DNA of 5,287 bases from Candidatus Methanophagales archaeon (GTDB lineage Archaea; Halobacteriota; Syntropharchaeia; Alkanophagales; Methanospirareceae), in NCBI GenBank assembly GCA_030621535.1, contig JAUXHM010000087.1, forward strand, positions 1 through 5,287, read 5' to 3'. Positions 1 to 4,854 of the stretch are shown one piece after another. Under the pieces are notes generated by a model, which was not told the DNA's origin, did no database searches, and worked only from the letters and a program-made list of their open reading frames with translations. The first letter of the stretch is position 1; each line of letters opens with the position of its first letter. The translations under genes and the position numbers were made by a program.

Positions 1-2
1 CT

Positions 3-83
3 TTTAGCTTTGTCGCAGTCAAAAAAGAACAGGGTAATTTGACCGTTGCTTCTAATGTTTCCATGCTCATCACCAATAGTTGA
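3..83 (+). CDS. Possible 3' end of an unknown upstream gene (partial)
   Basis: The frame is open from the window edge to a TGA at 81-83 and encodes 26 residues, including VAVKKEQGNLTVASNVSML, with alternating hydrophobic residues that look like beta-strands. I do not recognise the family. It lies in the same frame as the beta-helix remnant that starts after the TAA at 102-104. It could therefore be the end of a separate gene or a broken upstream part of the same surface protein. The open stretch is too short for its coding status to be certain. Confidence 0.3.
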   Translation, partial: FSFVAVKKEQGNLTVASNVSMLITNS

Positions 84-176
84 TTATGTTTTATAGGTTA
101 TTAAATCACGCACAATGTCATCACCAATACCACGTTTTCTTGGAGTGGTATCCATCTATCTTCATCGAATGGTAAC

Positions 177-1142
177 GTGATAAGTGACAATGATATATTT
201 GAAAATCATGACGGCATTTATTTGTACAATTCCAATAACAACTTGATTTACCATAACAATCTTCGGGATAACACAGAACAAGCATACGATAACACAGGCA
301 CAAATTCATGGGATAATGGTGCAACAGAAGGAGGAAATTATTGGTCGGATCATAGTAGTTGTATCGGAAACCCAAGCGATGGTTCCCAGCCCTATTATAT
401 TGACTCTGAAAGTATAGATCATTATCCGTTCCAGGACCCAAATGGCTGGTTAGAAGAAAACATAGCACCTGTGGCGTCATTCACGTATTCACCAGTAAAC
501 CCGGTTGTAGATCAAACAGTAGCTTTTGATCTTTCTTCATCCTACGATCCAGATGGCCAAATTGTTTATTATCACTTACTTTTTGGAGATGGTGCAGAGA
601 CTGAGGGGGCGTGGCCAACAACAGGGCATAGTTATTCTTCTGCAGGAAATTATACTGTAACGCTAACCGTAACCGACGATGGCGGAACAACTGACACCGC
701 AAGTAAAGTAGTAGCAGTAATAGCACAGCAAGGTAACGATTTTGACACGCGGCAATCCGAAAATCCATATCCAAGCCTCTCCGGCACGCACACCGGTACA
801 ATCACACCGAGTCAAGATATAACAGTGCAAAAACTTTACACCTATCCCTGCGCAGGCACTGGTGGTCATACCGAATCCGTGCGGATTTCCGGTAATGGGA
901 AAGACGAAAGCGCTTCCTGGAACGGTTACACGGAAGATAGGGATACAATCACCTTTGATTCGTCTTTCACCTTAGAATCTGGCAAAACATACAACTACGT
1001 CATAATAACCGGCTCGTATCCGCAGATACATCATACGAAGGAACTGCAAACGGATTACGGCTGGCTAAACTGCACTAAATTCACAGATGCAAATGGAAAA
1101 GAGTATGACGATTGGATACCTGCCATCAGGTTGGGCACATAA
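177..1142 (+). CDS. 5'-truncated NosD/PKD surface protein with C-terminal GTGGHTE/WIPAIRL domain
   Basis: Three parts can be read in order. Residues 1-60 hold NosD-type right-handed beta-helix repeats (GIYLYNSNNNLIYHNNL, then WDNG..GGNYWSD). Residues about 97-183 form a PKD domain (APVASFTYSP, SYDPDG, FGDG, AGNYTVTLTVTDDGG). Residues about 195-320 form a C-terminal module with YPC.GTGGHTE, TGSYPQIHHT, GWLNCT, FTDANG and DWIPAIRL, which I recall from many surface proteins of methanogens and ANME but cannot name. NosD and PKD parts normally act outside the cell in adhesion or carbohydrate binding. The GTG at 177 is only the first possible start. Readable beta-helix sequence (NVITNTTFSWSGIHLSSSNG) continues upstream in the same frame to about 105, where a TAA (102-104) interrupts it. 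No signal peptide or Shine-Dalgarno site precedes it. The gene has probably lost its 5' end and is likely a pseudogene. Confidence 0.75.
   Translation: MISDNDIFENHDGIYLYNSNNNLIYHNNLRDNTEQAYDNTGTNSWDNGATEGGNYWSDHSSCIGNPSDGSQPYYIDSESIDHYPFQDPNGWLEENIAPVASFTYSPVNPVVDQTVAFDLSSSYDPDGQIVYYHLLFGDGAETEGAWPTTGHSYSSAGNYTVTLTVTDDGGTTDTASKVVAVIAQQGNDFDTRQSENPYPSLSGTHTGTITPSQDITVQKLYTYPCAGTGGHTESVRISGNGKDESASWNGYTEDRDTITFDSSFTLESGKTYNYVIITGSYPQIHHTKELQTDYGWLNCTKFTDANGKEYDDWIPAIRLGT
767..1142 (+). repeat. Direct repeat A: surface-protein C-terminal domain, copy 1
   Basis: This stretch encodes the last ~125 residues of the NosD/PKD protein and is repeated at 1715-2102 in the same orientation. Homology starts near atatccaagc and continues to the stop codon. 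Long identical runs occur, for example around the QIHHTKELQT and LNCTKFTDANGKEY codons. Confidence 0.85.
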
Positions 1143-1334
1143 AAGTATATTTTGTCACGTTTTCGTCTTAAACGAATAGTTTTTTAAGGTCATAAATCCA
1201 TCTATTAGTACAACGCGAAAAATGGCTAAAAAACTTACCGAAGGAGAAATGCTGGAAGAGGCATTGAAAGACCCCAAAATAAAAAGTGTTTGGGTGCGTT
1301 GAAGGATATAATCCCTGAAGCGGTTGCCGAATAC
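1141..1334 (+). repeat. Direct repeat L: leader plus antitoxin-like gene, copy 1
   Basis: This 194-bp stretch starts with aaaagtatattttgtcacg and is repeated at 2784-2977. Aligned by eye there are about 12 substitutions and 4 single-base indels, roughly 92% identity. It covers about 80 bp of non-coding leader and the 5' two thirds of the antitoxin-like gene. Confidence 0.85.
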
Positions 1335-1373
1335 AAAGAGAGAAAAGAGCATGAGCGTTCTACTGATAGCTGA
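1222..1373 (+). pseudogene. Frameshifted small antitoxin-like gene (copy 1)
   Basis: From ATG 1222 the frame reads MAKKLTEGEMLEEALKDPKI and continues to a TGA at 1300-1302. Adding one G in the GGG run at 1292-1294 joins it to IIPEAVAEYKERKEHERSTD, ending at TGA 1371-1373 and giving about 50 residues. The second copy (from 2866) has GGGG at this point, which supports the one-base loss. The restored frame overlaps the PIN-like gene by 23 bases, as antitoxin-toxin pairs often do. The small, charged, Lys/Glu-rich helical product fits an antitoxin role, inferred mainly from position. An assembly error in the G run would be the alternative. Confidence 0.55.
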
Positions 1374-1554
1374 GACCAATTGGCTGGAGAACATCGTGCT
1401 GGCACAAGATTCTACATCTGCGTACCTAATGCGACTTGCACGAACCGAGAAAATGGTTATTGCTGTTCCAGAATACTCTTTTTATGAAGCAGATGGCTCT
1501 TTGAATCGGAAACTTATAAAACGTGCCGAGAGAATAGATGAGGCTTTATCATAG
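1351..1554 (+). CDS. Truncated PIN-domain (VapC-like) toxin fragment
   Basis: The product has 67 residues from ATG 1351; a TTG at 1324 would add nine more, but the ATG is favoured because the shorter product starts directly with the first PIN beta-strand. SVLLIAETNWLENIVL resembles PIN strand 1, with the acidic residue followed by TN, and VPEYSFYEADG resembles the second conserved acidic site. PIN proteins are Mg-dependent RNases of about 130-180 residues. This one stops at TAG 1552-1554 after less than half of the fold and lacks the later acidic positions, so it is probably inactive. It overlaps the broken antitoxin-like gene upstream. The family assignment rests on short motifs and is moderate. 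Confidence 0.5.
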   Translation: MSVLLIAETNWLENIVLAQDSTSAYLMRLARTEKMVIAVPEYSFYEADGSLNRKLIKRAERIDEALS

Positions 1555-1564
1555 CAAAAAAATG

Positions 1565-1572
1565 TTTAAATA
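1565..1572 (+). promoter_or_regulatory. TATA-like box upstream of the chimeric VapB ORF
   Basis: TTTAAATA sits 11 bases before the ATG at 1584 in a short, very AT-rich gap after the PIN fragment. It matches an archaeal TATA box. However, an expected start site about 25 bases downstream would fall just inside the ORF, so either the box is used imperfectly or translation begins elsewhere. A weak GTGA ribosome site lies at 1577-1580. Confidence 0.3.
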
Positions 1573-1583
1573 AGAAGTGAAAA

Positions 1584-2102
1584 ATGAGCACCAAGACCTT
1601 ATCTTTACCAGAAGAGGTATATGTACGATTTGATGCAGAGTGGAGAGGAGGAGAAAGTTTTAACGATGTCATCACGCGGTTAACCGATAAGAAAACGCTG
1701 ACGAATATAGTTGAATCTCCAAGCATCCACGGCATGCGTACCAGCACAATCGTGCAGAATCAAGATATAACCGTGATAACCGTGCAAAAACTTTACTCCT
1801 ATCCCTGCGCAGGTACTGGCGGGCATACTGAATCTGTCAGTATTTCCGGAAATGAGGTGGGCGAGCGGGATTCCTGGAACGGTTACGCAGAAGACGGGGA
1901 TACCATCACTTTTGATTCGTCATTCACCTTAGAAGTCGGCAAAATCAACGCCCACAAAATAGAAACAGGCTCATATCCACAGATTCATCATACGAAGGAA
2001 CTGCAAACAGAAACCGGCTGGCTAAACTGCACTAAATTCACAGATGCGAATGGAAAAGAGTATAAGGATTGGATACCCGCGATAAGATTATGGATAGAAT
2101 AA
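1584..2102 (+). CDS. Chimeric ORF: VapB antitoxin N-terminus fused to surface-protein C-terminal domain
   Basis: The product has 172 residues. Residues 1-37 (STKTLSLPEEVYVRF, GGESFNDVITRLTDKK) match the N-terminus of UPF0330/DUF217 VapB antitoxins, the short ribbon-helix-helix-like proteins that bind PIN toxins and operator DNA. From about residue 45 it changes to the GTGGHTE/WIPAIRL module seen at the end of the truncated NosD/PKD gene. Over the module the two copies match at about 85 of 104 residues, counted by eye. No VapC follows, and there is no signal peptide, so a normally extracellular domain would end up in the cytoplasm. The simplest reading is a rearrangement joint that stayed in frame. 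Whether it is expressed is unknown. The TumA-like gene begins 19 bases after its stop and could share its transcript. Confidence 0.65.
   Translation: MSTKTLSLPEEVYVRFDAEWRGGESFNDVITRLTDKKTLTNIVESPSIHGMRTSTIVQNQDITVITVQKLYSYPCAGTGGHTESVSISGNEVGERDSWNGYAEDGDTITFDSSFTLEVGKINAHKIETGSYPQIHHTKELQTETGWLNCTKFTDANGKEYKDWIPAIRLWIE
1715..2102 (+). repeat. Direct repeat A: surface-protein C-terminal domain, copy 2
   Basis: Second copy of the module, now behind the VapB N-terminus. It is offset by 948 bp at its start and 960 bp at its stop codon. Nine of the extra bases come from a tandem ATAACCGTG duplication at 1767-1784, and three from one extra C-terminal codon. Confidence 0.85.
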
Positions 2103-2111
2103 AGGAGGTGA
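2103..2111 (+). promoter_or_regulatory. Strong ribosome binding site of the TumA-like gene
   Basis: AGGAGGTGA begins directly after the stop codon of the chimeric ORF and ends ten bases before the ATG at 2122. It is the strongest Shine-Dalgarno match in the accessory region, which argues that the TumA/TumE-like pair is translated. Confidence 0.6.
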
Positions 2112-2121
2112 AACAAAAATA

Positions 2122-2412
2122 ATGGCTGAAATACTAATAAAAGGGAATAAACCCGAATCAATCATGCCTATTTTGGATTCTGCTATCCGTAACCAGTTAA
2201 AGTTGCTCAAGACGAGTATAAACAAAACAAAACTAAGAATCAGTAGTTTTGAGCAGAAATACAATATGTCCTCCGAGCAATTCGTGCAGAAGATAAGAGA
2301 GGGAATGGACGATGACAATCTCGACTTTGTCGAATGGATTGGCGAGACAAAAATACTGAAAAGATTGGAAGAGGAATATAATGAATTGGAGGGATTACAA
2401 ATTTGCTTGTGA
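2122..2412 (+). CDS. TumA-like antitoxin (small coiled-coil partner of DUF6516/TumE)
   Basis: The product is a 96-residue acidic helical protein with no signal peptide or membrane segment. The segment FEQKYNMSSEQFVQKIREG followed by DNLDFVEW and a Glu/Leu-rich C-terminal helix is the pattern I know from the short proteins encoded just before DUF6516 toxins, where a helical antitoxin is expected to bind and silence the toxin. The start is fixed by AGGAGGTGA at 2103-2111. The 3' end overlaps the next ORF, so the two are translationally coupled. It is intact, unlike the decayed toxin-antitoxin remnants on both sides. The antitoxin role rests on neighbourhood and general pattern. Confidence 0.6.
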   Translation: MAEILIKGNKPESIMPILDSAIRNQLKLLKTSINKTKLRISSFEQKYNMSSEQFVQKIREGMDDDNLDFVEWIGETKILKRLEEEYNELEGLQICL

Positions 2413-2774
2413 GCGAATATTTTCGACATCTAAGAAGTGTTATTGACACCTGTGAAGTGATTACGGCAAAAGAGATATTAGAGGACGAACGCTCAGACTA
2501 TTTGGGATTTTTCAAGGCTACGCTTTATTTCCATGACGGAACTGTCTTGCACGTAAGGGAATATGTCTTCACTCGTTTTGCCGTTGAACGAGAAGCATAT
2601 GTTTACCATTATCAAGACGAAAATAACAATCGGATCTTCAGATATGACAACACAGAACATTTCCCCGATTTATCTAATTTCCCAGATCATAAGCACACGC
2701 TAAAAAATGTAGTTACCTCCTCAGCACCTACCTTTGAGGCGGTTTTGGAAGAAATTACGCAATTACGGATGTGA
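2403..2774 (+). CDS. TumE/DUF6516-family toxin-like protein
   Basis: The product has 123 residues and resembles the DUF6516 family, annotated as toxin-antitoxin system TumE. Typical features are ATLYFHDGTVLHVREYV (residues 39-55), YVYHYQDENN (67-76), IFRYDN.EHFPDL (78-90) and FPDHKH (93-98), followed by a C-terminal helix (FEAVLEEITQL). The His/Asp-rich core is strongly kept in the family, but I cannot assign catalytic residues. GGAGGG at 2388-2393 is nine bases before a TTG at 2403, which favours that start. A GTG at 2409 would give a classic GTGA overlap with the antitoxin stop and a product only two residues shorter. The length is normal for the family, so the gene seems complete. Confidence 0.7.
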   Translation: MLVSEYFRHLRSVIDTCEVITAKEILEDERSDYLGFFKATLYFHDGTVLHVREYVFTRFAVEREAYVYHYQDENNNRIFRYDNTEHFPDLSNFPDHKHTLKNVVTSSAPTFEAVLEEITQLRM

Positions 2775-2783
2775 TAAATATAA

Positions 2784-2977
2784 AAAAGTATATTTTGTCA
2801 CGCTTCAGTCTTAAACGAATAGTTTTTTTAAGGTCATAACTACATCTATTAGTACAACGCGGAAAATGGCTAAAAACTTACCGAATGCGAAATGCTGGAA
2901 GTGGCATTGAAATACCCAAAATAAAAAGTGTTTGGGGTGCGTTGAATGACATAATCCCTGAAGCGGTTGCCGAATAC
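2784..2977 (+). repeat. Direct repeat L: leader plus antitoxin-like gene, copy 2
   Basis: Second copy of the 1141-1334 repeat, located after the TumE-like gene. Similarity resumes with the region around 1471-1484 (GAATACTCTTTTTA), so the 142 bases in between are missing here. Confidence 0.85.
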
Positions 2978-2986
2978 TCTTTTTAA
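2866..2986 (+). pseudogene. Decayed antitoxin-like gene (copy 2) with internal deletion
   Basis: This is the second copy of the gene at 1222-1373. ATG 2866 is followed by a run with one A fewer than copy 1 (GCTAAAAACTT), which shifts the frame into an early TGA. A further C is lost at the AAATACCC run. The SVWGALNDIIPEAVAEY segment is in frame with itself because the GGGG run is kept, but it ends at TAA 2984-2986 where a deletion has fused it to PIN-gene sequence. No functional product is possible. Confidence 0.65.
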
Positions 2987-3035
2987 TTGCGTATAAAGTA
3001 CAACTTTCTCACACTTTTTACGCTTTAAATCCTAT

Positions 3036-3055
3036 TAATCTGCGATCATCTGCGT
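3036..3055. repeat. Two degenerate 10-bp AATCTGCG units
   Basis: TAATCTGCGA and TCATCTGCGT stand side by side, sharing ATCTGCG in phase. They resemble the units on the other side of fdhD (3911-3940) and the dispersed ATCTGCG/ATCCGTG intergenic repeats found in many environmental genomes. Confidence 0.5.
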
Positions 3056-3078
3056 CCGATTACTATTTTGCTACAACT

Positions 3079-3091
3079 AAAAAGTTATTAG
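3079..3091 (+). promoter_or_regulatory. Possible fdhD promoter element
   Basis: AAAAAGTTATTAG has a purine-rich BRE-like part followed by a TATA-like TTATTAG about 31-36 bases before the fdhD ATG. This would give a very short or absent leader, which fits the lack of a clear Shine-Dalgarno site. The match is weak. Confidence 0.25.
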
Positions 3092-3120
3092 TACTGGATT
3101 CTTTTTGAACTAAAAGACCT

Positions 3121-3861
3121 ATGCTAAAAGAACACAATTGCATCTACCGGAACCGGGAACACATCTCGGAATCAAAAGACAAAGTAGTAGCAGAAGTGCC
3201 TTTATCCATCTTCATCAACGGCAGCCATTTTGTCACGACTACTTTAAGCCCGCAAATGACGAAAGAGTTTGTCATCGGCTTTTTATTTACCGAAATGGTT
3301 ATAACCCAGCTTGATGAGCTCGAATCATTGCAGGTCGCGGATAATATCGCAACCGTGAAACTAAACCAGCCTTTAACCGTAACGCCAAAAAAACGGTCAT
3401 TCCTGGGCAAATCGAACCTACCCGCGATAAGGTCTGAGTTGCAGCTTGATGCAGACGCTATATTTGATGCGGTCAACTCCATATTGAATTCCGAGTTGCA
3501 TAAAGCTACGGGTGGTGTGCATGTAGTTGGACTATTCGACGGAAACGGTAAGATATGCGTATCCGAAGATATAGGCCGGCATAACGCGCTGGATAAGGTT
3601 ATAGGCTTCGGGTTAACAAGAAATATAGACCTTGAAACGACTTTTGTGGTTTGCACAAGCCGGATTTCGTCCGAACTGGTATTGAAGTGTTCAGTAGCGA
3701 ATATTCCTGTATTAGCGTCAAGAAGTGCTACCACGAGTTTGGCGATTGAACTCGCGGCGAAGACCGGGTTGTGTATTATCGGATTCGTGCGGGACGAACG
3801 GATGAACATATATACACACACGGAACGGATAGTTTCTCGGCTTCACAAGAATAAACAATAA
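3121..3861 (+). CDS. fdhD: FdhD, formate dehydrogenase accessory sulfurtransferase
   Basis: FdhD moves sulfur from a cysteine desulfurase to the Mo/W bis-pterin cofactor before it enters formate dehydrogenase; it acts in the cytoplasm. The 246-residue product shows the family signatures: AEVPLSIFINGSH near the N-terminus (24-36), the MTKEFVIGFLFTEM helix (46-59), TGGVHVVGLFD (130-140), SEDIGRHNALDKVIG (148-162), TSRISSELVLK (179-189), ATTSLAIELAAKTG (203-216) and GFVRDERMNIYTHTERI (221-237). The slot that holds CxxC in E. coli FdhD (around 88-100 here) reads TPKKRSFLGKSNL and has no cysteine, although the rest is well kept. The ATG at 3121 directly precedes the family start, without a strong ribosome site. 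No formate dehydrogenase gene lies in the window; the client may be encoded elsewhere. Confidence 0.95.
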   Translation: MLKEHNCIYRNREHISESKDKVVAEVPLSIFINGSHFVTTTLSPQMTKEFVIGFLFTEMVITQLDELESLQVADNIATVKLNQPLTVTPKKRSFLGKSNLPAIRSELQLDADAIFDAVNSILNSELHKATGGVHVVGLFDGNGKICVSEDIGRHNALDKVIGFGLTRNIDLETTFVVCTSRISSELVLKCSVANIPVLASRSATTSLAIELAAKTGLCIIGFVRDERMNIYTHTERIVSRLHKNKQ

Positions 3862-4001
3862 AGCATAAAATCCAAAAATAAATATTGACACTAATTAACG
3901 CAGAAGAACTCAAATCCGTGTAAATCCGTCTAAATCTGTGTCATAAATAGGTAGCAGTTCTACTTTATCTACAATGAATCGTTAATTCCGGGCGGATTCT
4001 T
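3862..4001. other. Intergenic region between convergent fdhD and DUF1894 genes
   Basis: This 140-bp gap between converging genes should contain both transcript ends. It is AT-rich and includes three 10-bp repeat units (3911-3940). I see no stable hairpin or clear T-tract terminator. Confidence 0.4.
3911..3940. repeat. Three tandem degenerate 10-bp units (AAATCCGTG type)
   Basis: CAAATCCGTG, TAAATCCGTC and TAAATCTGTG follow each other without gaps and differ at only a few positions. The phase of exactly 10 bp equals about one helical turn. The element sits between the 3' ends of convergent genes. Confidence 0.6.
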
Positions 4002-4271
4002 TTAGACAGCCCTCAATCTTTCAAGCTCTTCTCCGCCTTTTATCTTCAACACGAAAGCCCCATGACATGGCTTTATATACGGAAATATTACATGGTCACC
4101 TTCTATACCAACCAATATCGGTGGAATACCAATCAAATAAATGTCAAATAATTTATACCCGGGTTTGACCTCGTAAACCTCTTTTATATTCGTCTTTATA
4201 TAATCCCGGCCTTCTTTAAACGAAATATTCGATAGCACTATCTCATAGTCCATCAATTCTATACAGCCCAT
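4002..4271 (-). CDS. DUF1894 family protein
   Basis: The 89-residue protein of unknown function belongs to a family known mainly from methanogenic archaea, with solved structures but no assigned reaction. MDYEIVLSNISFKEGRDYI, YEVKPGYKLFDIYLIGIPPI, VIFPYIKPCHGAFVLK and a final EELERL helix match my memory of the family, and the length is typical. The ATG at 4269-4271 is preceded, four bases upstream, by AGAGGTGA (4276-4283 on the + strand), so this start is preferred over the internal Met at residue 7. The first 13 bases overlap the end of the DUF1890 gene in another frame, showing translational coupling. There is no signal peptide or membrane segment. One cysteine (PCHG) is present. Confidence 0.85.
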   Translation of the reverse strand: MGCIELMDYEIVLSNISFKEGRDYIKTNIKEVYEVKPGYKLFDIYLIGIPPILVGIEGDHVIFPYIKPCHGAFVLKIKGGEELERLRAV

Positions 4272-4729
4272 CTTTTCACCTCTTTTATCATAATATCTAC
4301 CTTATTCTTCAGTGGAATAGGATTATGAACAGCTTTGGCCACGAGCATCTCGCATTTGAACTCGATCAGCTTCGTGAGTGCCTCAACATCAGGTCCAAAA
4401 AGGATTGCGAATAGTTTTGCGTTTGACATGCTCTGTATAGTAGCAAGATACGAAATCCCGGCATCGTTATGCACGAAAACGCTGCACAACTCGAATTCTA
4501 GCCGCTCTTCGGCAAGTGCAGCGATACAAGTATCCAGTATTATCATCTTCTCGACATCCACGTAATGCCCTTCCGGGTCCGCGACTTTCAGTAGCTTGAG
4601 CGCAGCGTCTGTGCCCGCTATGAATACATCCAGCCCTGCGGTTTTTAATCTGCTTGCAAGGTATAGTGCAATACTCGTCTGAACTGGTACTTCCGGACAT
4701 CCCAAAAGCAGCAATGCCTTTTTAGTCAT
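4259..4729 (-). CDS. DUF1890 family protein
   Basis: The 156-residue protein has a Rossmann-like alpha/beta pattern. The family signatures are LLLGCPEVPVQTSIALYLA (7-25) at a probable nucleotide- or ligand-binding first loop, VFIAGTDAALKLLKVADPEGHY (35-56), SVFVHNDAGISYLAT (83-97), FAILFGPD (107-114) and KAVHNPIPLK (132-141). The family is known from methanogens and related archaea; no reaction is established. The conserved His-Asn-Asp and His-Asn-Pro motifs suggest a binding site, which is inference. The start has AGAAGGTAG just before the ATG. It is first in a tight pair with DUF1894 (13-bp overlap); the two probably work together, perhaps in or near the methanogenesis/methane-oxidation pathway. 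The length is normal for the family. Confidence 0.88.
   Translation of the reverse strand: MTKKALLLLGCPEVPVQTSIALYLASRLKTAGLDVFIAGTDAALKLLKVADPEGHYVDVEKMIILDTCIAALAEERLEFELCSVFVHNDAGISYLATIQSMSNAKLFAILFGPDVEALTKLIEFKCEMLVAKAVHNPIPLKNKVDIMIKEVKRWAV
4276..4283 (-). promoter_or_regulatory. Ribosome binding site for DUF1894 inside the DUF1890 gene
   Basis: On the - strand this reads AGAGGTGA, four bases before the DUF1894 ATG and within the last codons of DUF1890. It decides the DUF1894 start and indicates coupled translation. Confidence 0.65.
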
Positions 4730-4790
4730 CTACCTTCTATAGCTCCTCTTGTCTCTGAAACGTTCAACATCCTTTCATAATCGCTAGCCC

Positions 4791-4798
4791 TATAAAAA
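4791..4798 (-). promoter_or_regulatory. Possible TATA box for the DUF1890-DUF1894 pair
   Basis: On the - strand TTTTTATA lies in AGTAGTTTTTATAGG, about 61 bases before the DUF1890 ATG. A start site about 25 bases downstream would leave a leader of roughly 35-40 bases. It falls in the 125-bp gap after the small zinc-ribbon gene, so the pair may have its own promoter. Confidence 0.35.
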
Positions 4799-4854
4799 CT
4801 ACTAGTTCGCAATGCGTAACACATTCTCATTCGTCTTTTTCCACGCGCGTTGAC

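Larger units (their letters stand above)
2987..3120. other. Non-coding gap before fdhD with short 10-bp periodic repeat
   Basis: Together with copy 2 of repeat L this makes a gene-free stretch of about 346 bases (2775-3120). It is AT-rich and contains TAATCTGCGA TCATCTGCGT at 3036-3055, two adjacent 10-bp units. I see no RNA gene and no further ORF. Confidence 0.5.

Noticed and set aside
121..869. Three - strand ORFs (121-480, 481-801, 663-869) opposite the NosD/PKD gene
   Set aside because: The products are low-complexity, rich in Leu/Tyr/Cys, and mirror the Asn/Thr-rich codons of the + strand protein. They have no ribosome site or homology pattern.
1155..1747. - strand ORFs at 1155-1394 and 1514-1747
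   Set aside because: They span the repeat L leader and the PIN/VapB junction in antisense. The + strand reading has recognisable motifs, these do not.
2088..2449. - strand ORFs opposite the TumA-like gene
   Set aside because: Ser/Phe/Ile-rich shadows of a Glu/Lys-rich helical protein. The + strand gene has a strong ribosome site and an overlapping partner.
1141..2985. Repeat L as the ends of an insertion sequence or as a CRISPR
   Set aside because: There are only two copies, in direct orientation, containing coding sequence, with no terminal inverted repeats, no transposase gene and no regular spacers. A segmental duplication explains them better.
3144..3821. 225-residue ORF on the - strand opposite fdhD
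   Set aside because: It lies wholly within fdhD, whose frame carries clear family motifs. The antisense product has no recognisable domain, and long antisense frames are common opposite real genes.
3862..4001. Intergenic RNA gene between fdhD and DUF1894
   Set aside because: No tRNA-like cloverleaf, box C/D pattern or stable stem was visible by eye; only the 10-bp repeats stand out.
4335..4700. ORFs inside DUF1890 (+ 4335-4565 and - 4467-4700)
   Set aside because: Out-of-frame shadows of a well-conserved DUF1890 gene; Ser- or Arg-rich with no family pattern.
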